13,988 nucleotides of DNA from UBA12078 sp964556955 (lineage in GTDB: Bacteria; Patescibacteriota; Dojkabacteria; SC72): contig CAZKXP010000018.1 in the NCBI GenBank assembly GCA_964556955.1, forward strand, positions 1-13,988, in the 5' to 3' direction. This document shows positions 8,081-13,988 of the stretch, piece by piece; the first letter of the stretch is position 1, and every line of letters starts with the position of its first letter. The notes below the pieces were generated by a model. The model had not been told where the DNA came from, searched no databases, and saw only the letters and a program-made list of their open reading frames with translations. The position numbers and the translations under genes were made by a program.

Positions 8081-9784
8081 ATGGACAACAGTTCCAATCA
8101 AATAGAAGAGATCAAAAATCGACTTGATATTGTACAAGTCGTAGAAAAATATGTACCCCTCAGGCAAGCGGGTAAAAATTTTTCTGGTCTATGCCCATTC
8201 CATCATGAGAAAACACCCTCGTTCATTGTCAGTCCAGATATCCAAAGATACAAATGTTTTGGATGTGGAGAATCTGGAGATATTTTCAACTTTGTACAAA
8301 AGGTTGAAAATCTGGATTTTCCTGAAACATTACAAAAACTCGCCAAAGAAGCCGGAGTTGAACTAAAACAACAAAAAAGTAATCCTAAGTATGCACTCCT
8401 TGAAGATATCAACTATTTAGCCACTAAATACTATTACAATCAACTGAAAGCAGATCACAATGCATCTGAATATATTAAAAAAAGAGGGTTTTCCGAAGCC
8501 TCTATCAAGCAGTTTGGTATAGGATATGCACCCAGAAAGCCTCAATTACTCGAATACATAGGTAAAACAAAATTTAAAAAACAAGAATTGGTAGAATCTG
8601 GCCTTTTTGTAATCAAGGAGGGGAAATTAAAAGAAAAGTTTTACGATCGTATTATGTTTCCAATTAGATCCACCAAGGGGAAAGTCGTCGGTTTTTCGGG
8701 AAGGATAATGCCAGGTAATGATTATGGCCCCAAATATATGAATTCTCCAGAAACCTCTATCTTCCACAAGAAACTGAATCTTTTTGGACAGTATGAATCT
8801 CGTACAGAGATTCGCAAGAACGACCTAGCCATACTATGCGAAGGACAGACAGATGTAATCTCTGCGCACCAACATGGTGTAAAAAATATTGTAGCTCCCC
8901 TGGGTACAGGATTGACCAAAGAGCAACTAGAATCGCTGTCAAAACTAACCAAAAACATACTCTTTTTCTTTGACACCGATCAAGCAGGGCAAAATGCCGT
9001 GATCAGAGCCTTTCAATTAGCTTCACAACTCAACCTCTATCCTTACGCCACCAATTCCGCACCTTACAAAGATATCGATGAGATGTTGCAAGCCGAACCA
9101 GATGCAATGCCAAAGAGAATTTCAGAAAAACAAGAGGCTTTTTCATACATTCTCTCCAATTACATCAAAGATCGAGACCTTACAAAACTCAAAGATCTTA
9201 GTGATACACAAAAATTTTTAAAAGACCTCCTGGTAGATGTTACCACACCGACCTTACAAAAACATTACAAAAAGAAGGTACTTCAAATTACTAAAATTGG
9301 CCTTGAAGAATCATTACCTAGCAATGATTTTGTCGCTCCCAGAGCCACAAAACCCTTTCTTGTGAAAAGTACTCAAAATTTACTCGAAAAAACCTTTCTA
9401 CAATTACTCATTTTTAGCCGTCTAAGAAAACTAGAGTTTTTGGTTCCAAGCAGATATCTCTCCTCCTCAATATTACAAACGATATATTTAGAAATTAAGC
9501 ATTGTGAATGCACTGAAATTGCTGATTTACTAAAACTTTTTGAAAACAAACCTGAGCAGAAGATTCTTTTCGAGGAGATTATCTTTCGCTCAACAGAGAT
9601 AGAAGACGATATTGAAGATCAGCTACAAAAAATTGTTAAAAGGCTAAAGAAAGAATATTTAACAAGACAACAGAAAGCATTAAGTGTTAAAATAGCTATT
9701 GCAGAGGAGAGCAACAATTCTGAAGAAACAGATAGGTTGCTCAACAAGATGCAAAAGCTAACTAAACTCTTAAAAGAGCTTTAA
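8081..9784 (+). CDS. dnaG: DNA primase
   Basis: Makes the RNA primers for chromosome replication. The 567 residues are close to the usual bacterial DnaG length. Domains in order: an N-terminal CHC2 zinc finger with C38, H41, C59 and C62 (CPFHHEKTPSF, then YKCFGCGESGDIFNF); the primase core with FPIRSTKGKVVGFSGRI; the Toprim domain with E254 and D258 in EGQTDV and the metal pair D298/D300 in FFFDTDQAGQNA; and a helical C-terminal region (from about 400) that in the family binds the DnaB helicase. The Toprim triplet DTD replaces the more common DGD but keeps both Asp residues. The ATG at 8081 fits both the family N-terminus and the -10 box 7 nt upstream. It is not next to rpoD as in the classic rpsU-dnaG-rpoD operon. 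A methyltransferase gene follows after 1 bp. Confidence 0.97.
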   Translation: MDNSSNQIEEIKNRLDIVQVVEKYVPLRQAGKNFSGLCPFHHEKTPSFIVSPDIQRYKCFGCGESGDIFNFVQKVENLDFPETLQKLAKEAGVELKQQKSNPKYALLEDINYLATKYYYNQLKADHNASEYIKKRGFSEASIKQFGIGYAPRKPQLLEYIGKTKFKKQELVESGLFVIKEGKLKEKFYDRIMFPIRSTKGKVVGFSGRIMPGNDYGPKYMNSPETSIFHKKLNLFGQYESRTEIRKNDLAILCEGQTDVISAHQHGVKNIVAPLGTGLTKEQLESLSKLTKNILFFFDTDQAGQNAVIRAFQLASQLNLYPYATNSAPYKDIDEMLQAEPDAMPKRISEKQEAFSYILSNYIKDRDLTKLKDLSDTQKFLKDLLVDVTTPTLQKHYKKKVLQITKIGLEESLPSNDFVAPRATKPFLVKSTQNLLEKTFLQLLIFSRLRKLEFLVPSRYLSSSILQTIYLEIKHCECTEIADLLKLFENKPEQKILFEEIIFRSTEIEDDIEDQLQKIVKRLKKEYLTRQQKALSVKIAIAEESNNSEETDRLLNKMQKLTKLLKEL

Positions 9785-9785
9785 C

Positions 9786-10712
9786 ATGATAGAAGTTTCA
9801 AATTACGATTTCTTTGACTATGATTATGCACAGTATTGGAAAAAGAGAAAATATGAGAATCTGGCAGAAAAGAACATTTTGAACAAGATATTCTCGAAAA
9901 AGAAAGGTGACTGGTTCATAGATATTGGTGGTTCCTATGGGAGACTAACAGATACATACTACAAACAATATTCCCACCCTATTATCCTAGACTATTCGTT
10001 AAAAACATTACAGAAAAACTACAGCGTGATTAAAAAACAGTACCCAAATACCGAATTAATAGCAGCGAATGCGTACAAAATGCCCTTTAAAGAGGATACT
10101 TTCGATGCTGGTCTGATGGTAAGAGTACTGCACCATATCTTAGAACCAGCTGTTTACTACAAAGAACTTAGACGAATCATGCACAATGGTTCGACCTATG
10201 TACAAGAGTTCGCAAACAAACAGAATGCCAAGGCGGTGATTCGTGCTTTGACACATCTGAATTTCAAATATTTTACAAAAGCACCATATCAGCAACCTAC
10301 ACGAAACAATTTCGAGGGTACAAAACGTGGGGAAGAGGCTATTTTCCTTTCATACAGCCCAAAACATGTAAAAGAACTGCTTCAATCCCAAAATTTCAAC
10401 ATTGTGAATAGATATGGATGCTCCTACCTTAGATCCACCTTTTTCAAAAAACTTCTTGGCGATGAGAAAATGATACAGCTGGAAAAAACGCTACAAAAAG
10501 TATTTAAGAAAAGCAGCATTCCACCAAGCATTATATATGAAACACAACTTCATGGAGACTATAAGGCCCAAAATCCCAAAACTCTCGAAGAGGTACTCGT
10601 ATGTCCGAAGTGTAATGGTAAGCTTAGCTTTAATAGAGAAATTGCACATTGTGGCGCATGCAGCCTAGATTTTAGAAAGAAAGAAAATATTTGGGATTTT
10701 AGAGTTGATTAA
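9786..10712 (+). CDS. SAM-dependent methyltransferase with C-terminal Trm112-like zinc ribbon
   Basis: 308 residues. The N-terminal half is a class I methyltransferase of the Methyltransf_11 type: SAM-binding motif FIDIGGSYGRL (D46 to G52), an acidic strand end in LDYS, and the later block AANAYKMPFKEDTFDAGLMV followed by LHH. The C-terminal 45 residues (LEEVLVCPKCNGKL, then HCGACSLDF) look like a Trm112/UPF0434-type zinc ribbon with C273, C276, C289 and C292. Trm112 proteins are usually separate small partners that stabilise or activate methyltransferases, so here the partner appears fused. RlmA also pairs a zinc finger with a methyltransferase, but its finger is N-terminal. The substrate is unknown; RNA, protein, lipid or a small molecule are all possible. 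It starts 1 bp after dnaG and ends directly before ksgA, so translation is probably coupled. Confidence 0.8.
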   Translation: MIEVSNYDFFDYDYAQYWKKRKYENLAEKNILNKIFSKKKGDWFIDIGGSYGRLTDTYYKQYSHPIILDYSLKTLQKNYSVIKKQYPNTELIAANAYKMPFKEDTFDAGLMVRVLHHILEPAVYYKELRRIMHNGSTYVQEFANKQNAKAVIRALTHLNFKYFTKAPYQQPTRNNFEGTKRGEEAIFLSYSPKHVKELLQSQNFNIVNRYGCSYLRSTFFKKLLGDEKMIQLEKTLQKVFKKSSIPPSIIYETQLHGDYKAQNPKTLEEVLVCPKCNGKLSFNREIAHCGACSLDFRKKENIWDFRVD

Positions 10713-11456
10713 ATGATAAAGAAATCGCTTGGACAAAATTTCTTCATAAATGAAAACCTTGGTAACAAGATTGTTGAATATGTAAAGCAATCAAATCCCG
10801 ATATAATAGTAGAAATAGGTCCTGGAAGAGGCTTTTTTACAAAAAAACTGTCACAGATAAGTCCCCAGCTACTACTAGTAGAAAAAGATGATGAACTTGC
10901 AAAACAACTCGCAGAAAGCTACCCATTAGTAATAAATATTGATTTTCTAGAATGGGATTTCGAGGAGTTAGAGAAATACAAAGGTAAGAAAATCATATTC
11001 TTTGGATCCCTACCATACAATGTAAGCAAGCCTATTATCCAAAAAATTCTTTCATCTAATTTCTTCAATACGACAGCATATTTCATAGTACAAAAAGAGG
11101 TCGCGGAAAAATACACAACCTTACACCCTGAAAATAACGTACTATCAATAAGAACACAACTTTTTGCAAAACCAAGCCGACTTTTCAATATTAGTCCAGG
11201 ATCATTCTTTCCTAAACCCAAAGTAGAAAGTAGCTTCATAGGTTTCAGCCCCAATAAACAATCTTACAATATAGATTATGATGAATTTATACGCTTCGTA
11301 GAAATATGTTTTAAATCTCCTAGAAAAACACTAAAAAACAACTTAAAGAATACTAAATACACAATCCTAAATACTGATTATATGCTTAAACGTCCACAAG
11401 AGTTGAGCTTAGATGAATATCTGAAACTCTTTGAAAATATGCACACCGCTGTGTGA
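10713..11456 (+). CDS. rsmA: 16S rRNA (adenine-N6,N6)-dimethyltransferase KsgA
   Basis: Dimethylates two adjacent adenines near the 3' end of 16S rRNA (E. coli A1518 and A1519), a late step of small-subunit assembly. The 247 residues are slightly shorter than E. coli KsgA. Seen: the N-terminal signature KKSLGQNFFINENL, SAM motif VEIGPGRGFFTKKL, catalytic-loop motif IV GSLPYNVSKPI (residues 98-108), FFPKPKVESSF, and the C-terminal helical block KSPRKTLKNNLKN. Motif IV reads S99-L-P-Y where most bacterial KsgA and eukaryotic Dim1 have NLPY; from memory, Ser here also occurs in other Patescibacteria. The ATG directly abuts the stop codon of the preceding methyltransferase. Erm-type resistance methyltransferases share the fold but lack the KSLGQNF opening, so KsgA is favoured. 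The gene stops with TGA. Confidence 0.94.
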   Translation: MIKKSLGQNFFINENLGNKIVEYVKQSNPDIIVEIGPGRGFFTKKLSQISPQLLLVEKDDELAKQLAESYPLVINIDFLEWDFEELEKYKGKKIIFFGSLPYNVSKPIIQKILSSNFFNTTAYFIVQKEVAEKYTTLHPENNVLSIRTQLFAKPSRLFNISPGSFFPKPKVESSFIGFSPNKQSYNIDYDEFIRFVEICFKSPRKTLKNNLKNTKYTILNTDYMLKRPQELSLDEYLKLFENMHTAV

Positions 11457-11462
11457 TATAAT
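11454..11462 (+). promoter_or_regulatory. Extended -10 promoter overlapping the ksgA stop codon
   Basis: TGATATAAT is a perfect extended -10 element whose TGA is also the ksgA stop codon (11454-11456). TATAAT (11457-11462) is followed by 7 nt and the ATG at 11470, the same spacing as at dnaG and at the PEGA gene. A TTGAAA at 11431-11436 is 20 bp upstream, too far for a normal -35. Confidence 0.68.
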
Positions 11463-11469
11463 TTCTGCA

Positions 11470-11931
11470 ATGAAACAGACCAAGAAACCCAAGGAAGAGA
11501 AAGTCAAACAGTTGAACTTGGGTATGAAAGATCCCCTCAAAAACAAAATACTGAAGATAAAAGGAAAAACAGACAAAGCCCTCCTTCACTTTGAGGTTAA
11601 AAAATTCTTCAAGGACCCCCTTTTCTGGTTTGTATTGGTGTTTGACTTAGTACTGCTAGCACAACAGATCTATTGGATATATACCCATATTGATATCTTT
11701 CCACCAATCACACCAATACTAAATTACAATCTATCTTCCGAATTAAGGCTGACAAACAGAGAATTCCTGTACGTCTTTCCATCTATCTCTCTTTTTTCTA
11801 TAATTATTAGCACAATAATCATCTCAAAGTTCTATAACAAGGAAAAAATGCTCTCGAAATTTGTACTATTATGCAGTCTATTAGTGTGCGTATCTGGCTC
11901 TATTGCACTTATTCATTTAACCATATCCTAA
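11470..11931 (+). CDS. Small membrane protein of unknown function, three TM helices
   Basis: 153 residues from the ATG at 11470. An in-frame TTG at 11431 would add 13 residues but lies inside ksgA and upstream of the promoter, so the ATG is preferred. The first 50 residues are very Lys-rich and probably cytoplasmic. Three predicted membrane helices follow at about 51-71, 101-119 and 131-152. A loop with PPITPILNYNLSS connects helices 1 and 2. A KFYNKEKML turn links helices 2 and 3. The pattern recalls short 3-TM proteins with a P-x-L-x-Y-N loop that I associate with Patescibacteria genomes, but I cannot name the family. The next gene, a WecA/MraY-fold protein, starts 3 bp after its stop codon, so the two products are probably made together and may act in the same membrane. 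Confidence 0.75.
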   Translation: MKQTKKPKEEKVKQLNLGMKDPLKNKILKIKGKTDKALLHFEVKKFFKDPLFWFVLVFDLVLLAQQIYWIYTHIDIFPPITPILNYNLSSELRLTNREFLYVFPSISLFSIIISTIIISKFYNKEKMLSKFVLLCSLLVCVSGSIALIHLTIS

Positions 11932-11934
11932 TAT

Positions 11935-13146
11935 ATGGACTACTCTACAATTACATATCTTTTAAGTAAACTCCTCTCATTACCATTTCTGAACAACGTA
12001 GACACAGGAACCTACTTCAAATACGTGGAATTTCTTCCCCTGTTTCTAGCAGGCGCAGTTACAGCATTAATACTTACCCCCATCATAGGACAGATAGCAC
12101 TCAAGCATGATATTACATATAAACCTGGAGTCGCAAAAAATCATAAAAATTTTGATAATCCAGAAAAAGCTCTACATGAAGGAATAACCCCCGCACTAGG
12201 GGGTCTTGCAATCGGTATACCAATATTAATTGCAATACCATTACTGTTCAAGCTAGATAGCTTCACAATACCAATATTTGTAGCTTTAATCATATTACTT
12301 TTAGGCTCTGCGTTAGATGATATTTTCAATTTGCCTGCCAAAACACAATTGGCCTACCAATCTCTTGCAGGATTGATAATTGCATTTTCGGTAATAAATC
12401 TTTCGAATCTATCATTTTTAAATCTGAATCTTGATATAGCTGTGTGGGATTTCTCAATAATAGGCGTACAACAATCCCTAGCACTCCCTGGAGATATCAT
12501 CTTGTTTGTATGGATACTCATCTGTATAAATGCTGTCAAATGGACAGCCGGCTCTCCAGGAATAATAGAGGCCAATTCCCTTGCTATCTTCTCTCTCATC
12601 TTTGTAATCGCAGTAAGATACGAATCCATCTTTTCATCTACACTATCAATAATCGCAGTTGGAGGACTGTTGGTTTTCCTCGTTTTCGCCTTTCCTCCAC
12701 AGAAAATCATGTCTGGCTCTACTGGAAAAACCCTCTACGGCTTCCTCATATGCGTCTTAGCAATCATTGCAGATGCTAAATTCTCTACCACGCTCATGTT
12801 GATCCTTGTGCCTGTGATAGATTTTGCGTATGTCATCTTAAAACGATTAATAACCTACAAACCGAAATCTTTCTTTGAGCTCATGCGTATTAATGACGCC
12901 AATCATTTGCATCATCAATTGATGAAACTTAATCTGACAAGAAGTCAGATTGTATTAATCGAGATGGCTATCACCCTTTTGATTGGTGCGTTAGCGGTAT
13001 TAAGTACTGGAGCAATACGATATTTCGCCTTGATATTAGGTGCTGCACTGGGAATTGCTTTCATTGTAATTGCAAATATCCGAGCTTCCAAATACAAAGA
13101 AAAACAACAAAAACAGAAATCTCCGGAATCTAAATATTCGTACTAG
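11935..13146 (+). CDS. MraY/WecA-fold polyprenyl-phosphate phosphosugar transferase homologue, catalytic residues altered
   Basis: 403 residues, strongly hydrophobic, about ten predicted membrane helices. The layout follows glycosyltransferase family 4 (WecA, TagO, MraY), which moves a sugar-1-phosphate onto a lipid phosphate. Recognisable landmarks in order: TPALGGLAIG (as TPxxGGLAI), GSALDDIF with D128 and D129, NAVKWTAGSPG (199-209), FAFPPQKIMSGSTGK (to residue 264), and NHLHHQL (324-328), the WecA-type His motif. The DD pair and the His motif are intact. However, the usual N-x-x-N-x-x-D-G-x-D-G block reads K, A and P at its second Asn and two Asp positions, and the usual GDTGS reads GSTGK, with S262 in place of Asp. 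It may be a pseudoenzyme, scaffold or lipid-binding protein, or a diverged enzyme. The C-terminus is Lys/Gln-rich. It lies 3 bp after the 3-TM gene. Confidence 0.85.
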   Translation: MDYSTITYLLSKLLSLPFLNNVDTGTYFKYVEFLPLFLAGAVTALILTPIIGQIALKHDITYKPGVAKNHKNFDNPEKALHEGITPALGGLAIGIPILIAIPLLFKLDSFTIPIFVALIILLLGSALDDIFNLPAKTQLAYQSLAGLIIAFSVINLSNLSFLNLNLDIAVWDFSIIGVQQSLALPGDIILFVWILICINAVKWTAGSPGIIEANSLAIFSLIFVIAVRYESIFSSTLSIIAVGGLLVFLVFAFPPQKIMSGSTGKTLYGFLICVLAIIADAKFSTTLMLILVPVIDFAYVILKRLITYKPKSFFELMRINDANHLHHQLMKLNLTRSQIVLIEMAITLLIGALAVLSTGAIRYFALILGAALGIAFIVIANIRASKYKEKQQKQKSPESKYSY

Positions 13147-13150
13147 TTTC

Positions 13151-13179
13151 TAGACAAATCCATAGCTGCCGAATATAAT
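13151..13179 (+). promoter_or_regulatory. Predicted promoter of PEGA gene, leaderless
   Basis: TAGACA (-35, 13151-13156, 5 of 6) and a perfect TATAAT (-10, 13174-13179) are separated by 17 bp, the ideal spacing. The ATG at 13187 begins 7 nt after TATAAT, so the transcript should start at or one base before the start codon. It is the best complete sigma70-type promoter in the window. No Shine-Dalgarno sequence lies in the 40-bp gap. Confidence 0.75.
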
Positions 13180-13186
13180 CAATATA

Positions 13187-13834
13187 ATGAAAAATCGCAA
13201 AACTGTCCTCATAATAGTCTGTACTATTCTTGTGGTATCAATAATCTTGTACTTCCTCCCCTTAGGAAAGATTCTTGGTAATTTACCGTTTCTAAATGTT
13301 TTCTACAACAATACTTCCATGGAAATAATCGTCGAGAAAGGAAAGGCGGATGTTTTAATAAATGATAAAGAGTATGGACAGACACCAGTAACGGTAGAGA
13401 ACCTCAAAGAAGGCAAATATGTTGTCGAATTAAGAAAAATCGCAACCGAAGACACTTTCTATGAACCACAGATCTTTGAGATTGAGATATCAAAAAACAC
13501 CTCTGCAAGAATAGATATTGAGATTGGGCCGGAAAAAATTCTTAACGGCACGATTCTTTACTACACTTCCGCTACAAATGTAGACAGAGGAAAAGGACTA
13601 TTAACAATCACAAGCTCAGGTCAAGACGCTAAAGTGTATATTGACAAAGAATATACGGGATCTACTCCCATCACCAATCTTGAGCTCACAGATAATCAGT
13701 ATCAGATAAAGGTTTCCGCCTCGGGATATGAGGATGTAGAAATCCCAGTATTTGTTAGAGACGGGTATCTTTTAAACCTGAAGACTTACCATTTTCCAAT
13801 CCCTGTAAATTTTGATACAGTTGAAGAGCAATGA
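13187..13834 (+). CDS. Membrane-anchored protein with two PEGA domains
   Basis: 215 residues. A short basic N-terminus and one membrane helix (about 6-26) act as a signal anchor, leaving the rest outside the cytoplasmic membrane. Two PEGA-type beta domains follow. The first is at about residues 45-115 (ADVLINDKEYGQTPVTVENL, then GKYVVEL). The second is at about 138-200 (AKVYIDKEYTGSTPITNLEL, then YQIKVSASGYEDVEIPV). PEGA domains are related to S-layer and surface proteins and usually mediate protein or glycan contacts; no catalytic residues are apparent. The stop codon overlaps the start of the next gene as ATGA, pointing to coupled expression with an epimerase-like protein. A surface or glycan-related role is inferred from domain type and neighbours. 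Confidence 0.85.
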   Translation: MKNRKTVLIIVCTILVVSIILYFLPLGKILGNLPFLNVFYNNTSMEIIVEKGKADVLINDKEYGQTPVTVENLKEGKYVVELRKIATEDTFYEPQIFEIEISKNTSARIDIEIGPEKILNGTILYYTSATNVDRGKGLLTITSSGQDAKVYIDKEYTGSTPITNLELTDNQYQIKVSASGYEDVEIPVFVRDGYLLNLKTYHFPIPVNFDTVEEQ

Positions 13835-13988
13835 GAAATTCGAGATTAGATAAAATAAAACCACAAACACCCGTTTCCATCTTGATACATGGGGGAAATA
13901 GAACAGGATATCTTGTTACAAGAAGCCTCATAGAACAAGGTTGTCATGTAATAATAATCGATAATTACAATTCTCAAACAAGCAAATA
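13831..13988 (+). CDS. Rossmann-fold NAD(P)-binding protein, epimerase/dehydratase-like (3' end cut)
   Basis: Only 52 codons lie inside the window, starting at an ATG that overlaps the PEGA gene stop codon by 4 bp. After a basic N-terminal tail the sequence VSILIHGGNRTGYLVTRSLI, then CHVIIIDNYN, follows the beta-alpha-beta plan of extended short-chain dehydrogenases (compare ILITGGAGFIGSHLVERLL, then VVVIDN). The end of strand 2 keeps the IDN motif that binds the NAD ribose. The Gly-rich loop is unusual: the middle Gly of GxxGxxG is replaced by Arg and the loop seems one residue shorter. A sugar-nucleotide epimerase/dehydratase is the best guess, which would match the glycan theme of the neighbours, but with so little sequence another Rossmann protein is possible. 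Confidence 0.6.
   Translation, partial: MRNSRLDKIKPQTPVSILIHGGNRTGYLVTRSLIEQGCHVIIIDNYNSQTSK

Noticed and set aside
9760..9784. Small dyad CTCT-TAAA-AGAG at the end of dnaG as a terminator
   Set aside because: The stem is only 4 bp with no following T-run, and the next gene starts 1 bp after the stop codon.
11431..11469. Longer start (TTG) for the 3-TM protein
   Set aside because: It would begin inside ksgA, upstream of a perfect extended -10; the added residues have no membrane or family feature. The ATG at 11470 is 7 nt after TATAAT, as at two other genes.
13143..13153. CTAG-TTT-CTAG dyad after the WecA-like gene as a terminator
   Set aside because: The stem is too short and has no U-tract; part of it overlaps the -35 of the next gene.
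1..13988. Alternative genetic code with UGA read as Gly or Trp
   Set aside because: TGA ends ksgA and the PEGA gene at positions that fit their family lengths and gene junctions, and the conserved genes contain no in-frame TGA.
1..13988. CRISPR array, tRNA or rRNA genes, insertion sequences, phage genes
   Set aside because: I saw no regularly spaced direct repeats, no cloverleaf-like sequence in the short spacers, and no transposase, integrase or phage motifs.

Overview
AT-rich, gene-dense bacterial chromosome segment with no rRNA, tRNA, insertion sequence, integrase or CRISPR array that I could see. The gene set is core: two RNA polymerase subunits, an FtsK translocase, a RodZ-like protein, DNA primase, KsgA and envelope/glycan proteins. 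Several protein details suggest a member of the Candidate Phyla Radiation (Patescibacteria), possibly of the Microgenomates/Katanobacteria/Dojkabacteria side. These are RpoB with altered near-invariant motifs, a long coiled-coil insert in RpoC, KsgA with SLPY instead of NLPY, and PEGA and Trm112-like add-on domains. The taxonomic placement is an inference from memory of family features. TGA is used as a stop codon at ksgA and at the PEGA gene, which argues against the UGA=Gly code of Gracilibacteria/Absconditabacteria.

Layout. Positions 1-4609 on the minus strand hold rpoB followed by rpoC. The two overlap by 17 nt, and rpoC is cut by the left edge of the window. A 247-bp divergent spacer (4610-4856) carries candidate promoters for both directions and an AT-rich inverted repeat. 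From 4857 to the right edge everything is on the plus strand: ftsK, a rodZ-like gene, dnaG, a methyltransferase with a C-terminal zinc ribbon, ksgA, a small 3-TM protein, a MraY/WecA-fold membrane protein, a two-PEGA-domain membrane-anchored protein, and the start of a Rossmann-fold (epimerase-like) gene cut by the right edge. Gaps between plus-strand genes are short (-4 to about 40 bp). The longest non-coding stretch is the 247-bp divergent spacer.

How the genes fit together. The left part is the transcription core. The right part links chromosome segregation and division (FtsK), cell shape (RodZ-like), replication priming (DnaG), ribosome maturation (KsgA) and surface or polyprenyl-linked glycan functions (WecA-fold protein, PEGA protein, epimerase-like protein).

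The most striking signal is regulatory. Three plus-strand genes have a perfect TATAAT exactly 7 nt before their ATG, and two others have a -10-like hexamer at a similarly short distance. This predicts leaderless mRNAs. rpoC, inside its operon, instead has a strong Shine-Dalgarno sequence. The second striking point is the WecA/MraY-like protein, which keeps the fold, the DD pair and the HLHH motif but has lost the other catalytic Asp positions.
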